Positions 47,677 to 60,129 of a stretch of DNA of 64,000 bases are shown here, one piece after another. The position numbers and the translations under genes were made by a program. The stretch is taken from contig CM060173.1 of assembly GCA_030549775.1 (NCBI GenBank), positions 30,260,032-30,324,031 of the forward strand, read 5' to 3'. The first letter of the stretch is position 1; every line of letters starts with the position of its first letter. The DNA is from Tamarix chinensis. Its lineage: Eukaryota > Streptophyta > Magnoliopsida > Caryophyllales > Tamaricaceae. Under the pieces are notes generated by a model, which was given only the letters and a program-made list of their open reading frames with translations, was not told where the DNA came from and made no database searches.

Positions 47677-50064
47677 TTAAACGAGAAATTCTGCATCAGA
47701 AACTTCAAAAACTTTGTGGAAGCCAATGGGTTTTACGCCCGCCCGAAAAGAGTTGCCTTCAATGTACCTACCCAAGCATGCAATGGAATATAGGAAACTT
47801 TGATCAAATAAATATGACAATAGAACGATTCGATTTCAGTTTCCTGATTTGTTTAACTCACATCTCTTTCAAATATGGGTGTTTGTAGAACATTTCAGGA
47901 ATTCTTCCTGTGAATTGGTTGTGATCCAAGTACCTGAAAATTTTGAGCAGAAAACAAATAATAGAGTAACTATGGAAGCTGCGACGAACACAGATCAGTT
48001 CTCCTCTCAAATAAGAGAATATATATTTTCAACAAATGTAAGAGTCAGGAGCTAAACAAAAAAGGAACAGTGAGAGTATATGCCATCGAAATTCTCCAAC
48101 TAAAGTCGATAGTCAAACACCAAAATCCACAAACCACCAAAAGTTTCAACAGGGAAGCAATATATAGAGGATTTAACTGATCATACGCATTTCATCCTCA
48201 GTTAATGAACTAAAAAAAACTTCACTACTGACCTCTTATTTACTAAGACAACCAGATCACCATCCAACAATTCTTTGATCATGACAATATAGTCGTCTCC
48301 TTACGAGATTCAAGACACGCAGAGAAAGAGAGGGATACTCACAAGTACGTCAATCTAGGAAGACGAGCAAGTGTAGATGGTATAAATCCTGTCATTTTGT
48401 TATAAGATAGGTGCCTGGGCAAGATATAGCCATGAAATTAGCACATTTCTAGATGGAGATATCCAAATACATGCATAGAACCATAATTGATAACATAACA
48501 AGCAAAAAGAAAACATTACTCACAAGATTTCCAAATTTGTTAAGTTAGCCAGCTGAGCTGGAATTCCTCCAGTTAAGTGATTATTATTCAGATAACTGCA
48601 CAGAAGGGAGGAGGAAAAAATCACTCGAAACAGAAATTCCTAGTACCACTTGACATTATGTTATGTAATCTAGCAAAGTTGTTGGCAACTTACAGGTTGC
48701 GAAGGGCAGGGAAACACCCTTCAATTCGAATGAGCTCCCTTATTGTGCCAACAAAATGATTGTTACCAACATCCCTGTGAGCATAAAATTGAGAATCAAA
48801 AAATTAGTATCAAAATATTTTGTTAACCAAGAGACTTTAACAAAGGCAGCAGTAAAAACAATACAGGTGTCGAAGGTTTTGAAGTGTGCCCAGTTCTGCA
48901 GGTATTCTCCCAATGAAGCGGTTTTCATGTAGATAGAGATAACGGAGCTCGGGAAGGTTGGCCAGCTCCTTGGGAATTTCCCCTTTGAAGTTGTTAAAGC
49001 TCAGGTATCTGCATAAGTTTCAGATAATTTCCATCTTAAATTTAAGGCAAAAATAAACAAATAAAAAACTCGACATCATAAATGTTAAGTTTCTCACAAG
49101 TGCGTCAGACTTTTGAGTTCACCAATCTCAACAGGAAGGACATCTTGTAGCTTGTTCCATCTCAAATTTCTACAAGTAAAAGCTTACAATCAGCATAAAT
49201 ATTACAAAATAAAAAATGAAAGGCAAGGGAGCTTAAGGAGACAGGAATATCAAATGCAGAGCATACAAACAAGAGAAGATTTAAAAAATCCCAACACAGA
49301 CAGTGAACACGTTCTATGATTCTTTCTATGGTCAATCATCATTTGTGAAGCATCAATTATTTCATACATTCAGTTTGTGGATGCCATGGTTGATGGAAGA
49401 AATCTTGGCTTCAAAAAAGTTTATGATAGAAACCAAAATGCAAAGCCCTCATAAAACATTTAAGTATTTCCTGAAGTAAGAGCTATGCAATGCCCTCACA
49501 AAACCTTGAGTATTAGTTGAAGGGATATGCACACAAGAAAGAAGATGAGAATCAGGACTAATCCACTGCCCTAAACTTTAAATTGTGAAGGCTTACAATC
49601 ACAAAAGCTGGTCATTCCTTTTCTCATTTACCAAACTATCAAGCTATAATTTGGGAATCATTTGCAGAAAGGATAGAATAAGTAATGCTTCATTTCTCCC
49701 CATTCAATTAACTAGCAGTCCCAATATGCAATATCAGCTAATATTTATTAGATTTTAGGCCTGCCGATATGCAAAGTGGGTGATAAGCAAAATTGGCGAT
49801 ATGCGGCTATTTCAGAATTTTACGCATTTATTAGTGATATATCGGCTATAGTAATGGAGGAAAAAAAACACCCTGCAACATATAAAGTATCGTTCGCAAC
49901 ATCCCACTATCATGACACTGCAATTGCAATCACAACTGCAGTTTCATTGCCTGTTCCTATCCCATAGCCACAGACAAATTGAAAATATTGATATAAAGGG
50001 TGCAGGGAACTTGTAGACATTCTCCTGAAACTTACAGGTCATCTCTACAGGTACAGTCAGCCAC

Positions 50065-50100
<36 letters not shown>

Positions 50101-52651
50101 TGAAATTTGACATAATTTCTTTTCACTTACTTCATTGGAGTTGGCGTTTTCAAATTATGATAATAAAACTGGGTAGCCAACACAACCACAACACCCCCAT
50201 CCCCAACCCCAAAACACAGAACCCAGGCCACCTACTCAGTGTCTTGGATCAACAAGAAAAATCACATAATCAAAGAGATCAACAAATAAGATCAAGACTA
50301 ATCTTACAAGATTCATGCACTAATAAACCACGCAGTATATCATCATTATATAACACAAAATATTTTCAACATGACAAAGAAATGACAAGTAGTTGCATTA
50401 ACCTGGCATAAAATGGAATTCTTTTCCACTCTAGTGAATGACTACAAGGGGATGATGCAAAAATTGTAGCTTGGCAATATGCTTGATTACTTACGAAACT
50501 TAGAAATATCCATATCATAATGTGAGAGTCGCAAATCAAAAGCACTATCTTCAAAGGGAAATCCTAAAGCATATGAAACAATAAGGGAAGAACATACAAT
50601 ACTCTAAGACGCCTTAACCGCCCAATCTGAGGAGGAATTGGCCCAGTCAACTTATTGTTATGGAGATCCCTGCCACAGATGTTTACAACAATTAGATATT
50701 ACAAGTACAAATATTTCATGAAAGAACTTCAAAACTTTTCAATGTTAAATCTTACAGCCTCGTGAGATCCAAAAGATTGGTAACAGCAATGGGGAAAGGT
50801 CCAACAATTGACACGGCATATACAGCCCTGCAAGTGGAAAGAGCAGTCATAATGTGGTAATTATTGCATAACCATCTGACTAGAAAGTCATTCCTTGCTC
50901 TTTATGGACCGAATTCAAGGAGACAAAGTCATCAATTCCCAGATATCTCAATATTTTCTATCATCTACAAGGGAACATAATATATTTGCACCATATCATC
51001 AGAAAGATGGCCCAGCCCCAGTTTAAGCTTTATCAATTAAATAATCTCAACAAGCTCAAATTTTGGGCGCAAAGAAAGTTCCAGCTTGCTCATGCAAAGA
51101 TTGACAAGATAAAAATCCTGACTTACAATTCTGTCACAACTCTATAATCTCCCTGAACAGAGCACGTCACACCAGACCAAGGGGACAAATCACCATCCCC
51201 ACAAGGATCATCCCCAACCCAAGAATAAACCACCCTCCAACCAAGAGATGACTTTATTTCATTCAATGCTTTCACTGCAAAAATAAACCATGAGGAATCA
51301 GCAGTAATGAAATAAAGTACATATCATGTAAACAAGGCAATTCATATTCCTGAACAACAAATAAAGAATCTCATACAAAAATCACAAGTCTATTGAATTA
51401 GCATCTCGAAAGGATGTGTACTTTCTTGAATCAGAATAATGATGTCTGTACTTTAGCACAAAAGGCAAGATATCAATGAGAAAAGGACTGAATGAAACAA
51501 CAGAAGACGATGAGGTTCATTGCCTTTTACATCAAGCATCACAATATCCAACCAGTAAAAATCACATTTCATCACAGATTTCACTAAATTATGTTGACAA
51601 CATCTATAAGACCATGAAATTGGAAGATATGAAACATGCAGGCAACTGATGTTGTCTATCTCTAGAAATTAAGTAGATGATGAATCATCTACACAAGTAT
51701 GCAGGGACTGATTTAGGATGGCACATTTTTGGAAGTATGAGAGCATTCCTCAGTGATCAAGAGGACTCCTGGAGTAAAACCCTGATGTCTTAAAACTGAT
51801 TCTGGGTTCAGCAGAAAGCTAGCATAACAAATAAGTATCAATGCAAGCAGCAATTCCTTTGGTTATCATTGGAACATTTCTCATTTGGGTACCTTTTCCA
51901 AATCCTACATACGTACATAATTCCAAGGAACCTGTTATTTCTGCTACAGCCAGTAGCACCCACAAACAATTACTACAATGTTATTTCTTCACCCTTTAAA
52001 AGATTGAACAAGGAACTTGTTGAAATTACTTCTCCTTGCCAGAGTCACAACAGAAATTGGCAAGTCCATGTCATTTCATCATAAGCCGCATTATAATAGG
52101 ACATATCAGATTCAAGGGCCTCCATGAATATTATTACATGTCTAACCGAAATCTGATAACAACTGTCAGACGTTAATAAAAGATTTCCAGAGGGATCGAA
52201 AGAACAGTTGCATCAGTTTAGATGAGCTCACTGAACACTCTCAGCAAGCCAACTCTCAGATATTTTACAAAATTATTAACACTCAAAAAGAAGACGTTAA
52301 TCAACCCAGCGTTCCAACCGACAAACGAAACAGTTTCCTGTCAGAATATAGACGCGGCGGACAGAGAGACAGACAAGCATACTAAGCTGATAGGGCAACA
52401 TAAAATACTCGTTTCAGATCTTGGAGTTTATCATTAAGTTCTATTCCAAGATTCAACATACGATACTAAGATTACCGATCACATCATATGTACCGTTCAA
52501 TTAAACACAAGAATCATAAAGCGAAACAAAACAGAGTCACAAGAGAGAATCGTTCACCGTCTCTTTTAAGGGTTTTACAACTAGCGACGTTGAGAAGGAG
52601 CAACGGGAGAAGTAAAACGAGTAGAGATCCAGAGGACGAACAACGCGCCAT
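47677..52651 (-). CDS. Secreted leucine-rich-repeat protein, 329 residues, 11 exons
   Basis: Exons on the minus strand: 52651-52558, 51274-51127, 50827-50756, 50669-50598, 49169-49098, 49008-48865, 48774-48694, 48595-48524, 48414-48343, 47933-47862, 47767-47677 (990 bases with stop). All introns are GT-AG and the frame is unbroken. A hydrophobic signal peptide (LLVLLLPLLLLNVASC) leads into an LRR N-terminal cap (SLGWRVVYSWVGDDPCGDG, then WSGVTC with its cysteine). Then come about ten plant-type repeats (LDLHNNKLTGPIPPQIGRL and similar). The tail is GVKPIGFHKVFEVSDAEFLV. Most LRR exons are exactly 72 bases, one repeat each, in the same phase; one is 144 and one 81. There is no membrane anchor or kinase. 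From memory it matches the conserved plant LRR family of about 330 residues. Its function is not known to me; a role in the cell wall or apoplast is inferred. An in-frame ATG at 52850 would add 67 residues; I chose 52651 because the signal peptide follows directly. Confidence 0.95.
50071..50101. repeat. (TAA)10 microsatellite in LRR intron 4
   Basis: Perfect trinucleotide run inside the 1428-base intron 49170-50597 of the LRR gene. That intron and intron 1 (51275-52557) hold no other feature I recognise; short open frames in them are antisense or random. Confidence 0.95.
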
Positions 52652-52943
52652 TTGATAATTTGTGAGTATAATCTCTCCCACTCTTTCATTCAACTGGAAA
52701 GCAATGATTGTGAACTCAAAGCCCTGTCTTACGTAGTCTGGAATTTTGTGATCTAAAAAGAAGGATAGAAGGACGAGGACGAATAGAGGGTAGAGATACA
52801 CAAATGGAAAATCTGCCAAAAATGTACAGATCCGAGCGGAAGTCTCGGACACGGCTACAAGTGAGCCGAGTACTGGTTAAATGAGCCAAAACTCATTTAA
52901 TAAACTTAGTCAGCTCGGCTTATGTGCGATTCCTTTAAAACCT

Positions 52944-52955
52944 AGTATATAAATT
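52944..52955 (-). promoter_or_regulatory. Possible TATA element of the LRR gene
   Basis: AATTTATATACT on the minus strand, about 295 bases before the chosen ATG, would place transcription start near 52915 and give a 5' leader of about 260 bases. The plus strand reads TATATAAAT at the same spot, which is an equally good TATA box, so the direction is not certain. Confidence 0.35.
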
Positions 52956-53079
52956 CAGCGCTCTCGTATGTATGTATATACGACCATTAAATAGGATTAT
53001 GTATGTATGTACGACCACTAATTTAACAAAAAACTGAAATTTAAAGAAAATGGAGAGCGTGCTTCAACCATGGAAATGA

Positions 53080-54831
53080 AATCTCTCGGGAATCTATTGT
53101 ATTCTTCTGATCATTGTCATCCTTCATACATAATAGAACCAACTGATCTAAATCTAAATTCCAAAAGGATCAAGTATATTGTGGACGAACTCTATCATGA
53201 CCAAGGGATGTTGGACGGAAACCCTAACCAAGAATTTAAGGAAATCTAAGGCAGGGGAGGGAGGCAGAATGAAGATGATCAAGATGATGTACAACAATAC
53301 ATCAATCCATGGTTGAGGGGATTCTTTTTTAAGGAACTTCTTATAGGACGCGCCTCAAAGGTTGAGTTTCTATAGAAGACAATGAAGAATGACAGGAAAT
53401 TGATGGCCTAGAGAAAGATGAATGCTAGGATGATCCGAAACTGCCAAATGTGCAGTTTCCCCAAGTGCACCTAATGGCTGGAAAAAAAAAAAGAAGCAAA
53501 AGCTCAAACGCCCACAGTGATGTAGTCTTATCTTAAAGCTTATTGGACAATCTTTGAGATTTGAGACAATCTACCATAAGATTCGAGACCTAGGGTTGTT
53601 CCAAGGTACTTACGAACTGGTGGATTTAGAAAGAGGATTCTATTTTGTTAAACTATAGAAGAAAGTAGATTTTGATTCCATCTAAATGGAGGGGGTTGTG
53701 GACTTTATATCAGTAATATCTTATTGTATGACATTGGGTATTAAAGTTTCGAGCCTCTATTGCTTTAGTGACATAGACCCTTCCTTGGGTTTGATTGCCA
53801 AGATTGTCATCAAGTATTATAGGGACCTTATCATGCTACGACAAATGTGTAACTGTACAGGAAAGTTCCTCAAACTTGATGCTCATACTTTTGAGATGTC
53901 TAGGGGCAAGTATGTCCTAATAGTTGTACAATTGGCCTCAAAAAACCTTTGTTACCTAAGGTTCTACTTGGGTACCAAGTTGTGTAGTATCGAATATAAG
54001 AGCATTCAAACCATTTGCTACCACTGTGGAAGTCCTATCCATTTGCATAGTGATTGCCTATAATATCCAAAGGCCCTAGCAAGAAAGAAAGAGGAAGAGA
54101 TATTTGCTGACAGGATGGTGGTGGATGATCATAGCATCGCTACAATGGATAGAGATGAGGCGTATTATGACCTTTGGATGTTAGTGGCCTACCTAGGAAG
54201 GAGGAATTAGAAGTTAAGGGGATAGTCAAAACATGTCCCAAGTAGTGATATTTTGGCATAGGATATGGAAGATCATTCCATTCAAGGAAAAAGGAGCAAA
54301 TCTAGTTCCTCAAAATTTGAAATTCTCTATGATTTGGAGGAAATAGTTGCACAAATCGAGGATGACTCATTAATTGTTTAAATGAATTCAAGAATGACCA
54401 AAAAAGGAGGTTCGATCAAAGAGGCTCCATGCACAACTACTAAAGTGGGGGTTCTAAGCCCGACTATACAATATCATGGGAGAATGGACCTAGAAAACAC
54501 ATCCTTAATTAGGAGACCTATACCCACAAAGTTAATGTTATAGGCCAAGGAAACCAAAAGAAGGGAAGTTGTTGGACATGAGAAGGGACTGTTGGTTCAA
54601 AGCATTGGCATAACCCTTTTGAAACCCATTTCAAACAAGAATATGATGTCTAAGGAGGACAATGGTAGAGTTTCAGCTTTGATGAGGAAGCTTGCTCAAT
54701 TGGGATTGTCTAGGCTTTTTATAACAAGGTATGTCAAAAATATTTCTGCCTCGTCTGGATTGAATGTGCACGATATGGTTAATAAAGATGATCAGTGTCC
54801 TCAAACCATTCCTAAGTTAAGTTCCCAATGA
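53080..54831 (+). pseudogene. LINE ORF1 (Gag-like) pseudogene
   Basis: Decayed plant L1-type ORF1. At about 53535-53700 is a DUF4283-like block (LIGQSLRFETIYHKIRDLGL, LFQGTYELVDLERGFYFVKL). Then come GKFLKLDAHTFEMSRGKYVL (about 53860-53920) and a CX2CX4HX4C zinc knuckle CYHCGSPIHLHSDC at 54016-54057. Stops between blocks show it is dead. Downstream text to 54831 is the low-complexity C-terminal part, without domains. Confidence 0.8.
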
Positions 54832-57800
54832 ATAGTAGTTTTGAGAGTGTAAATTTCCTCATTTGAAACGTGAAAGAAGCTAAAAATTTGAACTTTAGAC
54901 ATTATTTCTTTGATATAGTCTAACAAAGGGGACCTTCTATAGTTGTGTTAGTTGAAACAAAAATCAATGGCAAGAATGCAGATGACGTGATTCTTTGGTT
55001 CAAGGTTACCGGTAAAGTAAGGGTAGAAGCCTGGGGGCTTTAGAGGCGAGATATGGATTATGTAGGACAACACTATTCTTGATGTCAGAGTGTTGGGTGC
55101 TTTAGACCAACTTATCTATTCGTGTATTACTTTGTCGATTGCTATGGTTTTTTTGTTATAGGGATCTATGGTTCACCAATTCTTATACCCTAATATGAGC
55201 TTTGGGAGGATTCAATACGTATTGCATATGATTGTACCTTTCCTTGGCTAGTAGGAGGAGATTTCAATGATATCAGCAAACTATCTGAGAGATAAAGAGG
55301 AAGTACCAAATGGCTCAATCAATGTGAACTTATCTTTGACAGGCTCCAGCATTGTGGTCTACTTGATCTATGATTTCAAGGTCTAAGGTATACTTGGCAT
55401 GGAACTACAGGAGGAAGACGTATCAATTCCCGAATAGACAGAGCAATTGCTAATGAAGCATGGTGCTAGGCTTTCCCTTTTATCAACTATTTACCATCTT
55501 GAGAAGTTATATTCTGATCACCGCCCTCTCCTCTAAAAAATGGAGAATACATTGCCACCTATTTGGAATGAACGAAGAATCAAGATAGAATGTGTGTTGC
55601 TTTCAAATCCCAAGTGTATTGAGGAGGTTAATAAATATTGGGCTAGTTCAAGTAATGTTTGTAATTCTATCACACTTTACACTCAACACTTGCAGAATTG
55701 GAGCCAGACTTGTATTGGTGACATTTTTCGATAGAAGAAACACCTTTGGGCTTGTTTGTTGGGAGCTCAAAATGCTTTAACTAGAAAGGAGACCTAGAAA
55801 TTACTTAAACTAAAGGAGAAATTGTTGAAAGAACTAAACAAAGTACTATTATAAGAGCTCCTCTTTTGGTTCCAATGTGCCCGAGCAAATAGAATGGCAC
55901 TACATGATAGAAACAAAGGAGTTTTTTATCTGATGGCTAATCACTAGAGAAGGAAGCGGAGTGTGTTACAGCTAAAGCATATGAAGGGGACTTAGATAGA
56001 GGAACATGACCATTTGAGAAACCTAGATAGGAAACCTTTTCAAGAGTTGTGCATGGAAGAGAACATAGAATATGAGAATATTGATCTACTCACTTTTTTT
56101 CCAAACTATTACCGAAGAGGGAAAAATGTAACTACTTTCATTGGTGTCTTCAGGGGAAGTCAAAGAAAGAATCTTAATGATGGATCCCTTCAAGAGTCAT
56201 GGACCTGATGCCTTATGATTCATAATTTATTAAAAATGCAGGCTTACTATGGGTAAAGATGTGTATGGGCTTGTTGTTAGAGCCCTTGCTAGGGGTGAAT
56301 TCCTAATTTGACTAAATAATACATTTTTATATTTGATTCCCTAGGTGGATGTCCCTTCCTTTATTATGTAATTCATGGCGATTAGACTTTGTAATGTAGC
56401 ATACAAAGTTATCATAAAAGTGTTGGCAGAATGTTTGAACCTAATTTTTGGACATCTTATTAGTTAGGAGTAGTGTAACTTTTTACGTGAGAGACAGACA
56501 AGAGATCACATAATTATTACATAGGAGATGCTTCATATGATGAATAAAAAGAGAAGTAAGAATGACTATGTGGAAATTAATATTGACCTAGAAAAGGCAT
56601 ATGAATGCATCTCTTAGTCTTTTATTCGAGAGACTTTAACCTTGTTGGAATTCTATATCCTATCATAACATTAATTATGAGCTACATCTTGATCCCCAAT
56701 ATCATAATTATTTGGAATAGAGAGCTAACATAAGCTTTTAAACCATCACAAGGTATTCAATAGGGAAATCCCATAATACCCTATATCTTTATCCTTTGTA
56801 TAGAAAGACCAACACATATGATAAATAGGAAGTAGTTAACAAGAGGTGGAAGACAATTTAGATTGTTCAAGGGGGATCTCAATTCACCCATCTGACGTTT
56901 ACAGATAACGTACTCGTCTTCTGTAAGGCTAATGCCCAAAAAATATATTTGATCATGGATGTCTTTAGTTAGTTTGGTTGAGCTTCAAAACAATGGTTAG
57001 TTCACCAAAGTCTTTGGTGTTATACTCATCCAATTTCCAACAATATTTCAAGAGTGAAGCTACAACAGTCTTGGGGATGCAAATCGTTTCTTTGATGGGT
57101 AATTATTTTGAGATCAAGATCCTTTCAGGTATAATAGGGAAGAGTTTTTTCTCTGATGTCATTAACTGAGTGCGCAAAAGAATATTTTCTTAGTAGTCAT
57201 CCATGTTTTCCCTTGCTAGTAAAGTAACTTTAGTTAGAGCAATTACTTCTACTATTCCTATCTACACCATGCAGACAATGATGCTTCTTGAATATATCAA
57301 TGAGATGATGAATAAAATTAATTGGGTCTTCATTTTGGGATCTTAGGAAAAGAAGAGAAAGTTGCATATTATAAAGTGGCATCGGATCCGTAAGGTAAAA
57401 TGTGTTGGGGGTTTGGGCATAAAAATACTTGAGTGAGACTAACAAGGCCTTTATAATGAAGTTTTACTAGGAATTACTATATGATGGAGATGCTCTTTGG
57501 ACTCGAGTCCTCAAATTTAATTACCTCAAACAAGAAAGTATCTTTACATTATAGCCAAAGGCGACTGATTCATTTGTGTGGAATAACTTATTGTCAGCTA
57601 CTCATCTCTTACAACAAGGATTGCAATTGATTATCAGGTATGGGAAACAAACATCCTAGTTTTATTGGTGGATGGGGTCATCCTTAATCCGAAAGAAATG
57701 AGTATGTTATTTTTTGACATAATGGATGATAGTCATAATTAGAAGTGAGGAAGGTTCCATAGAAAGCTTCCATTAAGTTGTGTTGTGGAATTTATGAGTA

Positions 57801-58785
57801 CCTTCATTAATATGAATAACGAGGAGGCTGATGGACTTATCTAGGTGCACTCTTTGAATAGATACTTTTCTTTTTGATCAGCATATAAACTTCTTAGTAA
57901 TAAGGATGCACCATCATCTTCTAAAAGGAACTATGTTGGAAGGGGCCCATGTATGGTTACTTGAGAATGATAGCCTATAGAGTAAAGTAAACTACCAATG
58001 TCAACATTTAACAATTGATATTGTTTGTAGTCTATATAATATTGCTAATGAGAATAATTTGCATGCTTTGCATGATTGCCCAATGGCCAGAGAAATATGG
58101 AGACGCCTCATCCTGGCTGAGATATAAGAGGATTTATTTTCTACTTGTTAGATGAATAGTGATGATTCAATATTAGGAAACACTACACCGCGGACCATTA
58201 AATCCACCATGGTTGGTTCTTTTGATCGTAGCGTAATAAGATCTAAATGTCATGTGTGGTCTAAATGACCTACATGATGGATATAAAATTTCACTAAGAA
58301 TGAATTCGAGGCATGGAGATCACTAGATGGAATTAGAAAATTGAACAAACCACTAGAGATAACAATGCTAGGTTGGAATCCACCATCCCTTAAGGGAGTT
58401 AAGATCAATGTTGATGGAAGCACCACCTAAAATCCCTGTATTATTGGAGAGGGGAAGTATCATGAGATGCTTTAGGACATTGGCTTTTTGGCTTCAACTA
58501 ACATGGGATTTGGGATTGTTCTTGAAGCTAAGCTTCGAGGTATATTCTATGGTCTCCAAGATGCTCAATGAAAGGGACTAAATAGAATTGTGATCAATTG
58601 TGACTTGATTGTCTTTGTACAACTTGTTAATGGAAAAAAAATATCTGGAATCCCCACTCATCCATTATCCAAGCGTGCAAAGGTGTCATGCATAATTTTA
58701 CACAATATCAAATTCTTCACTTTAACCAGGAGATTAATGGAACTACTAATGGTATGGCACATTTAGGACTCCAATATACATATAT
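54832..58785 (+). pseudogene. LINE ORF2 (endonuclease, reverse transcriptase, RNase H) pseudogene
   Basis: Apurinic-type endonuclease block: SIVVLVETKINGKNADDVI (about 54930), WLVGGDFNDISKLSER (about 55250-55290), GLRYTWHGTTGGRRINSRID (about 55385-55440). Reverse transcriptase block: MAIRLCNVAYKVIIKVLAEC (about 56370-56430), EINIDLEKAYECIS (about 56575-56615), FKPSQGIQ-GNPIIPYIFIL (about 56740-56800) and LTFTDNVLVFCKANA (56892-56936). The usual FADD is FTDN, so one catalytic aspartate is lost. RNase H-like end: WNPPSLKGVKINVDGST (about 58375), VINCDLIVFVQLVNGKK (about 58590-58640). Stops are common throughout. The 3' end with its tail is missing; LTR fragment H starts there. Confidence 0.87.
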
Positions 58786-60129
58786 CCACACATTTTAGTA
58801 GGATATAACGGTTACCTCATTTCCTACAATGATCAAACCTTACCGGTACCCCAGTTAAAGGTTTGAGCTTTGATTAGTAAAATCAATAGCTAAAAATAAT
58901 ATCAATACTTATTATATTAGAAGTAGAAAAATCAAAAGAATAAACCTTTATCAAAAACTTAATTAAATATATACTAATTTTAACATTATTATACCTCAAG
59001 GATTAGCCAAAAATTACCAAAGGAGGGTAGCAGACTCACGGTGCTCATGCACCGTGAGTTGTATGCAAGGAAATTAAGGGAGAAGAGGATGAATAGAGAT
59101 AAGTGGGAAGAAGGGAAGGGTTTGGTTAGGGTGGGGTTTTGGGGTTAGGTAGAGGGCTTTTGGAGGGGATTTAGGGTGGTAGATGGGTGCAGGGATGAAG
59201 TAGAGGTGTAGGTTGTGGTTGGGGTGGATGATCGACAGCTTAGCATAGCAAAGACCGTGGCTGCAGGGCTGGAAAAATTGTGTAAGGATGGCAAAGGAGA
59301 ATAAGGAGAGGGAAAGAAGAAGAGAAGGGAGGGGCTATCAGGGGATTTTCGACCAAAGGGAGGATGTGGGGTGGTAGAGGAGGTGTTGGGGAGTGGATTG
59401 GTGGTTTGGTAACGACAGAAGAGGAAGGAGGGCGACAACCGGTGGTGGTGTAGGGTGGAGGCCAAGAAGGGGAGAAGAAAAAGAAAGGGGAAGGAAGGTG
59501 GATGTAGGGGCATATAGTGGTGGCTTGGCGGTGCAGGGAGGTAGTAGGGGGTGGCATGAGGTGGATGTAGTGGTTGGTTGGGCTATAGCAGCAATGGTTG
59601 GAGGCAACGAAGTGAAAATAGGGGAGGGGGAGAAGAGGAGAAGAGGAGAAGGGAGAATGGGAGATCAATAGAGAGAGAAGTGTGGCTCGAGTAGGATAGA
59701 AATCAAGTAGAAGATAAGGAGAAAATGAGAGGGAGAGGATGCAGGTGTGGGTGGGTTAGGTGGAGGGTGGCGGTAGGCACCACTACCCCCAAAAGTAGTT
59801 TTAATAATGATTATTTTATAGTTTTAATAACGGTTTTCAACCGTTATTAAAATGCCCGTTATTAAATCTTTAATAACGGTTCATAACCGTTATAAAAAAT
59901 ATAAAAAAAAATTGCCAATATGAGCGTAAAATATTGGTTTCGAAAATTATTTAAATAAAATGAGCATGATAAAATAATAAAATATTTATTTTAATTTATT
60001 AAATATTCATATCCATTTAATGTACTAAAAAATCTATAAAATAATTAAATTAAATAAATTTAAAACTTATATTATTCCAAATGAGTATTATTTATTAAAT
60101 TCTAGATTTTAGATTTTTGGGGTATTACA
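58786..60129 (-). mobile_element. LTR fragment H, reverse, 5' half
   Basis: Ends GGGGTATTACA at 60129, the complement of a TGTAATACCCC start. Inside are the AT-rich leader with AACGGTTTTCAACCGTTATT palindromes (about 59820-59900) and the purine-rich reversed tract (59060-59770). CCGGTACCCCAGTTAAAGGTTTGAGCTTTG at 58843-58872 corresponds to the ACCAGAATACTGG region of LTR A near 8140-8165. It is cut at the left by the junction with the LINE. Open frames in the tract (59145-59671) are not genes. Confidence 0.6.

Noticed and set aside
47619..48055. Plus-strand frames at the end of the LRR gene
   Set aside because: They are antisense to exons 10 and 11 of the LRR gene.
49113..52437. Short plus-strand frames of 60-103 codons
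   Set aside because: Antisense or intronic within the LRR gene, with no domain and no splice support.
52849..52852. ATG at 52850-52852 as the LRR start
   Set aside because: It would put 67 extra residues before the signal peptide and exceed the family's usual length; kept only as an alternative.
59145..59671. Overlapping open frames on both strands (89-142 codons)
   Set aside because: Purine-rich reversed LTR tract; frames exist because stop codons are rare in such sequence.
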